Notes: generated by a model not told the origin, from the letters alone. A stretch of DNA of 16,763 bases from Rickettsiales bacterium UBA1997 (GCA_002335845.1 DDCV01000049.1:2793-19555), one strand, 5' to 3'. Positions 1-7,136 are shown, numbered from the stretch's first letter. Program-made: numbers and translations.

Positions 1-690
1 CCTATTAAAAATCAAGTTAAAGATCTTTTAGAAGAGGTAAAAAAAACTACCGAAAAAGGTTTTCGCACTCTTGTTACAACTCTCACCAAAAAAATGGCTG
101 AAGATTTATGTGATTATTTCAATGACGCTGGCATCAAAGTGGTTTATATACATTCAGATGTCGATACTTTGGATCGCATAGAAATCATACAAAATCTGCG
201 CTTGGGTAAATATGATTGCTTGATTGGAGTCAATCTGTTGCGAGAAGGCTTGGATATTCCTGAATGTGCTCTTGTGGCAATTTTGGATGCAGATAAGGAA
301 GGCTTTCTTCGTAATGAAACTTCTTTAATTCAAACCATAGGCCGTGCCGCTAGAAATTCTGAAAGCAAGGTCATTTTATATGCTGATAAGGAAACTAAAT
401 CAATCAAGGCTGCTATTTATGAAAATAATCGCCGCCGCGATATTCAAATAACGCATAATAAAAAGCATAATATCACACCAAAAACAACCTATAAAAAAAT
501 TGGCTCCGCTCTTGAGAATCTCTATAAAAAAAGTAATAAGGGGGAAGAAAAAAAGAAAATTCCAGATGATAAAGAAATAGTTTTAATGAAAAAAGAAATG
601 CTAGAAGCAGCTACTGATTTAAATTTTGAAAAAGCAGCAAAGCTAAGAGATGAGTTGCATAATATAGAAAAAATGCGATTAATGCAATAG
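1..690 (+). CDS. uvrB: UvrABC excinuclease subunit B, C-terminal part (5' end outside window)
   Basis: UvrB is the damage-verifying helicase-like subunit of nucleotide excision repair. It is loaded by UvrA and then recruits UvrC for incision. The frame is open from base 1, so only the last 229 residues are visible. They cover the second helicase domain, with the LVTTLTKKMAEDL, HSDVDTLDR and NLLREGLDIPE segments and the motif VI-like QTIGRAARN. The linker carrying NNRRRDIQ and ITPKT follows, and a C-terminal UVR motif (EAATDLNFEKAAKLRDEL) is the UvrC contact site. All of these are diagnostic of UvrB. The gene ends normally, and a short hairpin lies about 45 bp past the stop. No partner uvr gene is in the window. 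Confidence 0.96.
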   Translation, partial: PIKNQVKDLLEEVKKTTEKGFRTLVTTLTKKMAEDLCDYFNDAGIKVVYIHSDVDTLDRIEIIQNLRLGKYDCLIGVNLLREGLDIPECALVAILDADKEGFLRNETSLIQTIGRAARNSESKVILYADKETKSIKAAIYENNRRRDIQITHNKKHNITPKTTYKKIGSALENLYKKSNKGEEKKKIPDDKEIVLMKKEMLEAATDLNFEKAAKLRDELHNIEKMRLMQ

Positions 691-733
691 TTCCAACGCC
701 ATCTTAATCTCAAAACTAATTACACCAAATCTC

Positions 734-752
734 ATCTTTGGAAGATATTTTT
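734..752 (+). terminator. weak intrinsic terminator candidate after uvrB
   Basis: ATCTT (734-738) and AAGAT (742-746) form a 5-bp stem with a TGG loop, followed directly by ATTTTT. The stem is short and AT-rich, so it may be fortuitous. The position just after uvrB and the T-run are the only support. Confidence 0.3.
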
Positions 753-789
753 GTCAGTTGATAAAAAAGTGAAATTCGTATATCATACA

Positions 790-897
790 AAAGACCTTTG
801 CGTAAGTGAAGTAGTTTGATTTTTGAGATAGTTTTTAGATAAAATTAGCCAAAAAGCAGGCTGCTTTACTTATAATTTCAGTTGTGCAAAGGTCTTT
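790..897. mobile_element. MITE-like element, copy 1 (108 bp)
   Basis: The ends are near-perfect inverted repeats: AAAGACCTTTGCGTAAG on the left, and GTTGTGCAAAGGTCTTT on the right, which reads AAAGACCTTTGCACAAC on the other strand. The element is flanked by the triplet ACA on both sides (787-789 and 898-900), as expected of a 3-bp target duplication. It has no coding capacity. A second copy lies at 1388-1527 in the opposite orientation. About 58 bp at one end and about 27 bp at the other end match between copies with a few substitutions, while the middle differs in length and sequence. This is the architecture of a non-autonomous element mobilised in trans by a transposase. The parent insertion sequence is not in the window and I do not name its family. 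Confidence 0.6.
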
Positions 898-992
898 ACA
901 ATAACAAAAAGGAAATAATGCCAAAATCCTACTGTAGATAATTGAGAGTTAGCCCTTATTAATATTTTTTAAACAAATTAATATAATGAATT

Positions 993-1341
993 ATGCCAGG
1001 CGAAAATAATACAGTCGCACCATCAGGCGAAACCCAAGAAAGCGAGGTTCAGTCAGGGCAAGGATCGACTTCAGAAGGAGAAAATAAAGATGGAAAAGGG
1101 GGAGGTGAAGATAAAAAAAATAAGAAAGAAAAAGGGAAAGATGGCGATGATCAGCAAAATTCCGGATCTTCGGGTGAGTTACAAATGGCTGGTGCAGCAA
1201 TTGGTAAGGCCTTAGGCCGCTGGCGTTGGATTTGTCATAGGGGCCTTGTTTAGCATTTTCAGTTTTACTTTTGGTGCTTCGGGGCAAAAGATTATCTTGG
1301 TTCGCAAAAAGATGGCAAATCACCTCCGCCCTCAAGAGTAG
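993..1341 (+). pseudogene. small Gly/Ser/Lys-rich protein with C-terminal membrane segment, probably frameshifted
   Basis: I do not recognise a family. From the ATG at 993 the frame encodes a hydrophilic region of about 75 residues rich in Gly, Ser, Glu, Lys and Gln, with a KDGKGGGEDKKNKKEKGKDG stretch. It then runs into MAGAAIGKALG and ends at 1253 after an implausible RWRWICHRG tail. The +1 frame from 1216 continues with AAGVGFVIGALFSIFSFTFG, a glycine-zipper-like transmembrane segment, followed by a basic tail and a stop at 1339-1341. Ignoring one C at 1217/1218 joins the two parts into about 115 residues ending GKALGAGVGFVIGALFSIF. The gene therefore looks intact apart from one extra base. 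A sequencing error or recoding is possible instead of true decay. There is no convincing ribosome binding site. The locus lies between two inverted MITE copies, so recent import or instability is plausible. Confidence 0.45.
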
Positions 1342-1387
1342 GAGAGGGGCGCTGAAGTTAAAAAATTATAAATTGAAGGCAGTATAA

Positions 1388-1527
1388 AAAGGCCTTTGTA
1401 CAACTGAGGTTACAAGTGGAGCAGGTTAATTTATTATCAAAATATGAGTTTATTGTAACAAAAAATTTCTTAATTTTATCTAAAACTATCTCAAAAATAA
1501 AACTCCTTCACTTGCGCAAAGGTCTTT
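1388..1527. mobile_element. MITE-like element, copy 2 (140 bp, inverted relative to copy 1)
   Basis: Read on the minus strand it starts AAAGACCTTTGCGCAAGTGA and ends CAGTTGTACAAAGGCCTTT, matching the ends of the 790-897 element. TTTTTGAGATAG and TTAGATAAAATTA are also shared. The flanking triplets are TAA at 1385-1387 and TAA at 1528-1530, again a 3-bp duplication but different from the ACA at copy 1. That supports two independent insertions of the same family rather than one duplicated segment. The interior is about 30 bp longer than in copy 1 and unrelated to it. Confidence 0.6.
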
Positions 1528-1528
1528 T

Positions 1529-1550
1529 AAAAAATGGAATTGGTAATTCC
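1529..1550 (-). terminator. intrinsic terminator of the TonB-dependent receptor gene
   Basis: On the minus strand GGAATT-ACC-AATTCC (1550 down to 1536) forms a 6-bp stem with a 3-nt loop, followed by A and six Ts (1534-1529). It lies about 50 bp beyond the receptor stop codon and abuts MITE copy 2. Confidence 0.5.
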
Positions 1551-1598
1551 AACTCCAATCTGTAGCAAATCTAAAGTCTTGAGTTGGATTAACCATAA

Positions 1599-3731
1599 TT
1601 AGAAACCATACTTAATTCCCGTTAAAAAGGCCAATGGCTTGCCTGGACGCGCACGATCTGGGCTACGAGCTGCTATATATGTTTCATTAAAGACATTATC
1701 AATATTTAAGAATAATCGAGTATTTTTATAAATCTCAATCTCACTTGCTAAATCAAGAACGAAATGATTGTGAATTTTTTCATTATCACTTACCGGACCA
1801 GATCCCGCTCGGCTACGCATTTGTCCCATATATTTGCCATTAGCATGCATCTCCCACTTTGGCGCCACAAGACCTAAGCCAAGGAAAAATTGATTTTTAG
1901 CGATATATGGCAATTGATCACCTTTTGTAATATCGCCCCACTTATCAAAATTACTTTTAAAGCTATTTTTAAATCTAGCATCGGTGTAGGTATAATTAAA
2001 GGTTAGTGGTAATTGATATTTTTCAATATTAAAAAATTCTGCAGTATCATAACTTAAGGCAAATTCAACACCTCTCACATCAACTTCCCCAGCGTTAAAT
2101 TGGTCGCCATCATCGCAATTGGTGCCTCCTGATGAGTTGGTACACTCCACTAAAAGATTTGAGTAATCATTAAAAAAACCAGTTATTGATGATTTTAAAG
2201 AATCTTTATTAAAACGAAAACCAAGCTCGTAATTTACGCTTTTTTCCTCTTCCTTATTATCCGTACCCGGCGTTGGTGGGGCAAATCCTTTATGCACACC
2301 AGCAAAAGTTGCTAAATTATCATCAATTTGATAGATTGAGCTAATACCTGGCACAAAAACATCGAAATCATTTTTGTTACTCTTAGAAGCGTCAGCATTG
2401 TCAATGCGCTCTAAGCTGATATTTTCATAGCGCAAACCGGGGGTAACGGTTAGTTTCTTATATTTAATATCATTGCTAACAAAAAGAGCCGTGGCTTTGG
2501 AATTAAGTTCACGGTCTCCAGCGCCGCCATCTTGACCTTGCGCACTTAAGTTCATAGTGCCATTTACTAAATTATAAGTATCATCTCTTTGAAAGCGATC
2601 TTCTTGATCTTCATGATATCTGGCACTTAGTTTTAGCTTATGATCTAGCTCGCCAGTTTTAAAATCTGTAACCATCAATGATTGCACCCCTTGCGAATAA
2701 TAATCACGATTATTGGCGCGAACTGTTAGCCCATTTTGATTAAGGCTGCTTGTATGCAGCTTATACCAATTTCGTGAAAAATCATTGCGATATATTGTAG
2801 TGGTAAGATCGAAATCATCAAAGTCAGCAAAATGTCTTAATTGATATTGTTGATGATTGTTGTCCATATTATCGAGCTGAGTTGCAGCATAGCGACGATT
2901 GGGATTATTCCAAAAATCTGCATCATCAAGACCCATATAGGTTTCATTAGATTCTTCTTGAGTATATCCTAATTTTAACTCGATTGACTGATAAATATCG
3001 GCTGTATCTTCGGTTTCATATTTAAGTTTGGCCATAACATCTTGAATTGAATAGCCAGTATCACCACCAACGGCATCAATTTTCTTAAAACCTTTGGATT
3101 TTTCATGCGACATATCAACTAAATAGCTAAAATTATCAACCTTATCGCCATAGCGTAAATTCAAAATATTTGTATCAAAGCTGCCATAGCCTATTGTGGC
3201 GCCAAAAGTTTTTTTATCAGGAGTTTGCGCTGAAATTAAATTAACCGCACCACTTGTGGTTCTAGGGCCAAATTCAATAGTTGATGAGCCTTTTCTCACT
3301 TCAACTGCTTCCATGCGACCAATTCTTGGGAAATAGTAAGCCGAAGGCGCAGAATAAGGTGCTGGAGCAATTAAAACGCCGTCCTCCATCAATGTAATAT
3401 CTGCGCTTCTATCAGATCTGCCACCTCTAAGGCCTATATTTGGCCTTAAGCCAAAGCCATCCTCCTCTTGAATATTTACCCCAGGAACTTGCTTTAAAAC
3501 ACGATTTATATCCTTGTAAGAATAATTATCCAAAGTTTCTTTATCGATAAAATGAGCTGATCCAGCAATATTTTGAGCATTTTCATTACTGCCAACTACC
3601 GTTACCCTTTCCATAACCACTTTGTCATAGTCTTTTTTCTGCTCATCTTGAGAAAGGGCGGGAGAGCTATAAAACAAGGATCCGCTAATTGTCATGGCAG
3701 TAAAGAATTTTAGCGATTTTTGTAAATTCAT
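1599..3731 (-). CDS. fecA: TonB-dependent outer-membrane receptor, FecA-like (ferric citrate/siderophore uptake)
   Basis: This is an outer-membrane beta-barrel that imports an iron chelate using energy delivered by TonB. Residues 1-27 form a signal peptide (hydrophobic core FFTAMTISGSLFY, then SSPALS). A TonB-box-like VMERVTVVG lies at about 39-47. The plug domain spans about 50-170 with PGVNIQ, GFGLRPNIGLRG, ITLMEDGVLIAPAPYSAP and YYFPRIGRMEAVEV, a set strongly reminiscent of FecA. A barrel of about 540 residues follows and ends with an aromatic residue (TGIKYGF), as outer-membrane assembly requires. Two cysteines in CTNSSGGTNC probably lie in an external loop. Unlike E. coli FecA there is no N-terminal signalling domain, and no fecIR genes are nearby, so control is probably by Fur alone. 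The gene diverges from tonB-exbB-exbD across a Fur-box region. The family is certain, but the citrate specificity is inferred. Confidence 0.93.
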   Translation of the reverse strand: MNLQKSLKFFTAMTISGSLFYSSPALSQDEQKKDYDKVVMERVTVVGSNENAQNIAGSAHFIDKETLDNYSYKDINRVLKQVPGVNIQEEDGFGLRPNIGLRGGRSDRSADITLMEDGVLIAPAPYSAPSAYYFPRIGRMEAVEVRKGSSTIEFGPRTTSGAVNLISAQTPDKKTFGATIGYGSFDTNILNLRYGDKVDNFSYLVDMSHEKSKGFKKIDAVGGDTGYSIQDVMAKLKYETEDTADIYQSIELKLGYTQEESNETYMGLDDADFWNNPNRRYAATQLDNMDNNHQQYQLRHFADFDDFDLTTTIYRNDFSRNWYKLHTSSLNQNGLTVRANNRDYYSQGVQSLMVTDFKTGELDHKLKLSARYHEDQEDRFQRDDTYNLVNGTMNLSAQGQDGGAGDRELNSKATALFVSNDIKYKKLTVTPGLRYENISLERIDNADASKSNKNDFDVFVPGISSIYQIDDNLATFAGVHKGFAPPTPGTDNKEEEKSVNYELGFRFNKDSLKSSITGFFNDYSNLLVECTNSSGGTNCDDGDQFNAGEVDVRGVEFALSYDTAEFFNIEKYQLPLTFNYTYTDARFKNSFKSNFDKWGDITKGDQLPYIAKNQFFLGLGLVAPKWEMHANGKYMGQMRSRAGSGPVSDNEKIHNHFVLDLASEIEIYKNTRLFLNIDNVFNETYIAARSPDRARPGKPLAFLTGIKYGF

Positions 3732-3777
3732 ATCAAAATGTATTTTTAGTTGAAAAATGATTTTATTAAAATATCAT

Positions 3778-3796
3778 GATAATGATTTTCATTATC
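3778..3796. promoter_or_regulatory. Fur box, receptor-proximal
   Basis: GATAATGATTTTCATTATC is a palindrome of 8-bp arms around TTT, very close to the classical Fur consensus GATAATGATAATCATTATC. It lies 47-65 bp upstream of the receptor start codon on the minus strand, where bound Fur-Fe(II) would cover the promoter. The same 19 bases occur again at 3854-3872. Confidence 0.88.
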
Positions 3797-3850
3797 TTTA
3801 ATAATTGGTGAGGCAATTTATTATATTTGTTTTTTTATCGGTCAAGAAAA

Positions 3851-3875
3851 AATGATAATGATTTTCATTATCATT
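3851..3875. promoter_or_regulatory. Fur box, tonB-proximal (25-bp perfect palindrome)
   Basis: The core 3854-3872 is identical to the other box. Here the symmetry extends to 11-bp perfect arms (AATGATAATGA / TCATTATCATT) around TTT. It ends 15 bp before the tonB start codon, so bound Fur would block transcription start or elongation into tonB-exbB-exbD. The centres of the two boxes are 76 bp apart, which gives each divergent promoter its own operator. Confidence 0.9.
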
Positions 3876-3890
3876 TAAATTTTACAAAAA

Positions 3891-4535
3891 TTGTTAGCAA
3901 CATATTCAATATACAATATAAATAATTTATTCAGTAATCGCCTTTTTATCGGGCTTGTAGCTGCTATAGCTATGCATATTGCAATCTTGTTTAGCTATCT
4001 AAACGCATCATCTAATGATAAAATAGCGGCAAATTTTGTCGGTAGCTCAATTTCTATAAATATCTCTAGCTTCAATAAACCAACAAATACCAAAAAAACA
4101 AAATCAAATAAAAAAGCCGATATAACAAAAAACAATATCATAAAAGAAAATATTACCGATAAGAAGCTATCTTTTACCAAGGATCATGTAAGCGAGAATC
4201 TTAAAAAAGATTTAGAACAAGATAAGCTTCAAGATAATCAATCTGATAATGATATATTAGTATCTACAACTTTTTCAACAAAAGGCCATCGTCAATTACC
4301 GCAATATCCAAAGCGCGCCTTAAAGCTCAAGCAAGAAGGTGTTATACATCTAAGAATATTACTCTCAGAAACTGGGGCTAGTGAAAAAATAGAATTTGCT
4401 AAGAAGTCAATTTATCCGCTACTTAATCAAGCGGCGATTAATGCCGTCAAAAAATGGAGTTTCAATCCAATGATAATCGACGGCAAGCCCGTTAAAAGCT
4501 GGATCGAAGTACCAATTGAATTTAAAATTGGTTAA
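3891..4535 (+). CDS. tonB: TonB energy-transducing protein
   Basis: TonB is anchored in the inner membrane, spans the periplasm and pulls on the plug of outer-membrane receptors using ExbBD-derived proton-motive force. The 214-residue product has one N-terminal helix (about 18-38) containing His29 within AIAMHIAIL, matching the conserved intramembrane His of TonB. A polar linker of about 85 residues follows, and the TonB C-terminal domain spans about 128-214 (LPQYPKRALKLKQEG, then NQAAINAVKKWSFNPM and VPIEFKIG). The linker is Lys/Asn/Asp-rich with almost no proline, unlike the Pro-rich spacer of E. coli TonB. No ATG is available before the one inside the helix, so the start is the TTG at 3891, with only a poor ribosome binding site. 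It is first in a tonB-exbB-exbD operon behind a Fur box. Confidence 0.92.
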   Translation: MLATYSIYNINNLFSNRLFIGLVAAIAMHIAILFSYLNASSNDKIAANFVGSSISINISSFNKPTNTKKTKSNKKADITKNNIIKENITDKKLSFTKDHVSENLKKDLEQDKLQDNQSDNDILVSTTFSTKGHRQLPQYPKRALKLKQEGVIHLRILLSETGASEKIEFAKKSIYPLLNQAAINAVKKWSFNPMIIDGKPVKSWIEVPIEFKIG

Positions 4536-4589
4536 TATCCAATTCGCCGTTTGCAATGCTTTTTAAATATTTATTTTAGTTTATTCGAT

Positions 4590-5129
4590 ATGCAATTTAT
4601 TGAAAATATTGGTTTTTTATTTTATCCATTATGCCTGTTTTCTATATTAGCGATGACAATTATTGCAGAAAGGGTAATTTTTTTTACAAGATTAAAAAAG
4701 CCAAAGCAAAGTTTGTTTTTCAATGATTTATTGACAATATTGCAAAAAAACAAATCTCTTGATAAGGATTTGCGCGATGAAGTCATAACTTTTAAATTAT
4801 TAAATATTAAAGAAGAGCTAGAATATGGTATAAATTCTTTGCGCATAATCGCTGTCTTGAGCCCCATGATCGGCTTGCTTGGTACCGTTATTGGCATGAT
4901 TAAGGCTTTTAAAATTATCTCCTTACAAAATTCACCCGTTGTTCCAGCAATGATTGCTGATGGCTTATGGAACGCCATGTTAACAACGGCTTATGGCCTT
5001 ATCATTTCTATTCCAGCTCTATTTTTAACATTTATATTCTTAAGAATAAGTGAGAAATATCTTGGCGAATTGCAAAGATTGGTTAATTTAGAATCTTTTA
5101 AATTATCAAAAGTGAAGCTTGATGATTGA
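4590..5129 (+). CDS. exbB: ExbB/TolQ/MotA-family proton channel subunit
   Basis: With ExbD this forms the inner-membrane proton channel that energises TonB. I prefer the ATG at 4590 (179 residues) over the in-frame TTG at 4551, because the family N-terminus begins close to the first helix. Predicted helices are at about 6-26, 84-106 and 128-151, with a cytoplasmic stretch between the first two. The family signature is clear in LRIIAVLSPMIGLLGTVIGM (Thr99) and LTTAYGLIISIPAL (Thr132/133). At the place where E. coli ExbB has Glu176 (GIAEALLATA) this protein reads GLWNAMLTTA, so Asn128 takes the position. The protein is shorter than E. coli ExbB (about 244 residues). It follows tonB by 54 bp and overlaps exbD by 8 bp. 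Confidence 0.92.
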   Translation: MQFIENIGFLFYPLCLFSILAMTIIAERVIFFTRLKKPKQSLFFNDLLTILQKNKSLDKDLRDEVITFKLLNIKEELEYGINSLRIIAVLSPMIGLLGTVIGMIKAFKIISLQNSPVVPAMIADGLWNAMLTTAYGLIISIPALFLTFIFLRISEKYLGELQRLVNLESFKLSKVKLDD

Positions 5130-5547
5130 TATCAACGCCAATAGGCGTAAAAATATTTTTAGCGATCTAGCCCCAGATCTAACGCCACTACTAGATGTAG
5201 TTTTTATGCTGATAGTATTTTTGATATTAAGTATCAATTCAGCTTTATATTCTCTTGAAGTTAGCCTGCCAAAAGATAAAGAAAATGTCAGTAAGGCAGT
5301 TTTGGATAAGGAAAAAATCGCGGTTTATTTGTTGCCCGAAGAGAAAGGCTGGAAAATAGATAAAAAACATTATGGTCTGGAAGAAGATTTTCGTCAAAAT
5401 CTCACAAATCTAGCAAAAGATAAGCCTCAACTTAAAATAATCATAATTTCTGATAAAAAAGCTTCGGTTGCTAAGTTAATAAACCTTCTAACTTTATTAG
5501 AAAAACTTAAAATTGAAAAAACTAATATAGCAGTTGAGAAAAATTAA
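5122..5547 (+). CDS. exbD: ExbD/TolR-family biopolymer transport protein
   Basis: ExbD is the proton-conducting partner of ExbB and has a periplasmic domain that interacts with TonB. The product is 141 residues, the same length as E. coli ExbD. A short cytoplasmic tail is followed by one helix (about 22-40), TPLLDVVFMLIVFLIL, in which Asp25 matches the essential intramembrane Asp of the family in both context and position. The rest is a periplasmic alpha/beta domain ending in TNIAVEK. The ATG at 5122 lies inside the end of exbB (8-bp overlap), which implies translational coupling and fixed stoichiometry. A TTG one codon upstream is the only alternative start. Confidence 0.94.
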   Translation: MIDINANRRKNIFSDLAPDLTPLLDVVFMLIVFLILSINSALYSLEVSLPKDKENVSKAVLDKEKIAVYLLPEEKGWKIDKKHYGLEEDFRQNLTNLAKDKPQLKIIIISDKKASVAKLINLLTLLEKLKIEKTNIAVEKN

Positions 5548-5589
5548 AGATATATTTGGGCGCTATCTACCATATTTCAAAATATCTTT
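5546..5589. terminator. possible bidirectional terminator between convergent exbD and dehydratase genes
   Basis: AAAGATAT (5546-5553) and ATATCTTT (5582-5589) can pair across a 28-nt loop that itself allows an extra TTT/AAA match. The hairpin begins in the exbD stop codon and lies before the end of the convergent gene at 5598. There is no strong T-run, so termination is inferred mostly from location. Confidence 0.3.
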
Positions 5590-5597
5590 GGGCAAAA

Positions 5598-6548
5598 TTA
5601 TAAATTTCCTCCGGTAACTATAGTACAATATTTTTTTTGCTGTTCTTTTTTATTATTCTGCAAAAAAATCTCTACCCCTGCGATTGATAATGCTGCTGTA
5701 GCCTCAATTGGCTGATTCAATTCTTGCTCTAGCTCATCGCGCCAGAATTTAATTCTATTCTCTTCTATTTCGATAATTCCCGCGATTTTCTTTAGATATT
5801 CAAAGCATCGCTTGGAAATCGATAGAGTTCTGGCGCCGTCAGCAATAGTTAACGGAGATTTTTGGAATGAGAATATTTTATTTTGCTTTACTGAGATTGA
5901 GGCATCATTTGCAGCTTTTGGCTCGCAGGCATAAATTTTTGTTGAGGGTGACATACCTTGTTGCGCCAAATAGCATCCTGCAACTAATCCTCCACCACCG
6001 CAAGGAATAAAAATTGCCGATAAATTATCCAGCTCTTCAAAAATCTCAACGGCACAAGTTGCCTGACCTAAAATCACATCATTATTGTTGGAAGGGTGAA
6101 TAAAAAAATATCCCTCTTCTTGTTTTTCTTCCGCCAATTTATTTGCTTTTACTCTTTCTTGGCAAATTATCACCTCAGCTTCAAGGGACTTTACTTTATC
6201 TATTTTATAAGAAGATACATTGCTTGCCATATAAACTAACAACTCAATACCAAAATTTTTAGCAATATAAGCCACAGCATGGGCATGATTTCCTGAGCTT
6301 TGTACTACAATTTTTTGTGGCATATTGCCATGAGTATTTTGATATTGTAGAATTGCATTAAAAGCACCCCTAGCTTTAAAAGAATGGGTAAGCTGATGAT
6401 TTTCCATCTTGAAGAAAATATCAGCATTAAGAATTTTATTAATCTTATCGCTAGAAAGAATTGGGGTTTTTACAATATGATTCTTAATTCTACGGTGCGC
6501 TTGCAAAACATCATCAAAACCCAAACTTGCTATATTTTTAGCAAACAT
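5598..6548 (-). CDS. PLP-dependent threonine/serine dehydratase (IlvA/TdcB/serine racemase fold)
   Basis: Enzymes of this fold-type II family deaminate threonine or serine to 2-oxobutyrate or pyruvate through unstable enamine/imine intermediates; relatives racemise serine. Visible landmarks are the PLP-binding lysine Lys58 in HSFKARGAF, the substrate loop SSGNHAHAVA (84-93), and the phosphate-binding glycine loop GGGGLVAG (184-191). The C-terminus IVTGGNL is also typical. At 316 residues it has only the catalytic domain. There is no ACT-like regulatory domain, so it resembles catabolic TdcB-type dehydratases or serine racemase rather than biosynthetic IlvA. The start codon lies 9 bp after the stop of a Rid-family gene on the same strand, which fits one transcript. 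Substrate choice cannot be settled from sequence, so no symbol is given. Confidence 0.88.
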   Translation of the reverse strand: MFAKNIASLGFDDVLQAHRRIKNHIVKTPILSSDKINKILNADIFFKMENHQLTHSFKARGAFNAILQYQNTHGNMPQKIVVQSSGNHAHAVAYIAKNFGIELLVYMASNVSSYKIDKVKSLEAEVIICQERVKANKLAEEKQEEGYFFIHPSNNNDVILGQATCAVEIFEELDNLSAIFIPCGGGGLVAGCYLAQQGMSPSTKIYACEPKAANDASISVKQNKIFSFQKSPLTIADGARTLSISKRCFEYLKKIAGIIEIEENRIKFWRDELEQELNQPIEATAALSIAGVEIFLQNNKKEQQKKYCTIVTGGNL

Positions 6549-6557
6549 TTGGTTTAA

Positions 6558-7025
6558 TTAATTTTCAATTTCAAACAAGGCATCAATTTCAACGGCAACA
6601 CCAAAAGGTAAAGACCCAGAGCCAACAGCAGCTCTTGAGTGTTTGCCAGCGTCACCAAAAATCTCAGCAATTAGATCAGAAGCTCCGTTTGCCACTTGCG
6701 GATGATCTTTAAAATTAGCATCGCCATTGATAAAAATACCTAACTTGATGCATCTTGTAACTCGATCTAAATCACCATCACAGGCTGATTTTAGCTGTGA
6801 TAAAATATTTATGGCGCATAATCTTGCTGCTTTGCTGGCATCTTCAGTCGATATTTCCGACCCAACCTTGCCAATATATTGTAATTTTCCTTCAAACAAG
6901 GGAAGTTGTCCTGAAATTGACACTAAACTTCCTGATTTCACAAAGCCAACATAGTTAGCCACTGGGGCAGCTGGGGTTGGTAATTCAATTTTAAGAGACT
7001 CAATTTTTTTAAGATATTTAGACAT
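6558..7025 (-). CDS. RidA/YjgF/YER057c/UK114-family enamine/imine deaminase
   Basis: Rid proteins hydrolyse 2-aminoacrylate and related enamines/imines released by PLP dehydratases, protecting PLP enzymes from damage. The product is 155 residues, somewhat longer than E. coli RidA (about 128). It shows the family features: the N-terminal strand VGFVKSGSLVSISGQLP, a central DASKAARLCAINILSQL helix, and the C-terminal HSRAAVGSGSLPFGVAVEIDALFEI. The Arg of HSRAA lies where RidA carries its substrate-carboxylate Arg105. The longer form with GSGSLPFG suggests a Rid subfamily other than archetypal RidA. It sits immediately upstream of the dehydratase with a 9-bp gap, so the pair probably makes and removes the same intermediate. 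Confidence 0.88.
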   Translation of the reverse strand: MSKYLKKIESLKIELPTPAAPVANYVGFVKSGSLVSISGQLPLFEGKLQYIGKVGSEISTEDASKAARLCAINILSQLKSACDGDLDRVTRCIKLGIFINGDANFKDHPQVANGASDLIAEIFGDAGKHSRAAVGSGSLPFGVAVEIDALFEIEN

Positions 7026-7102
7026 TTTAATAATTTTAATAATTTTGTAATATTTATATAATTTTTTAAATAAATTAAAAACATAGATTAATAATTAATA
7101 CC

Positions 7103-7120
7103 AAAACCCTTAGAGGTTTT
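7103..7120. terminator. weak hairpin between the pilin-like genes and the rid gene
   Basis: AAAACC (7103-7108) and GGTTTT (7115-7120) pair around a 6-nt loop, with T-rich sequence on the plus-strand side. It lies just beyond the stop of the 7137-8003 gene and 78 bp before the rid start. It may end the long minus-strand operon or just attenuate it. The 78 bp between it and rid are very AT-rich and could carry the rid promoter, but I see no clear boxes. Confidence 0.3.
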
Positions 7121-7136
7121 TGTCTTTTATTTATAT

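Noticed and set aside
691..992. A hidden gene between uvrB and the small frameshifted gene
   Set aside because: All frames are broken by stops. The stretch is explained by a weak terminator and the MITE copy.
991..1335. 114-codon open frame on the minus strand across the frameshifted small gene
   Set aside because: It has no recognisable domain or ribosome binding site. The plus strand gives a sensible hydrophilic domain plus a membrane helix once one base is ignored. I cannot fully exclude it.
4551..4589. Upstream TTG start for exbB adding 13 residues
   Set aside because: The added residues would precede the first helix with no family support, and the ATG at 4590 fits the usual N-terminus.
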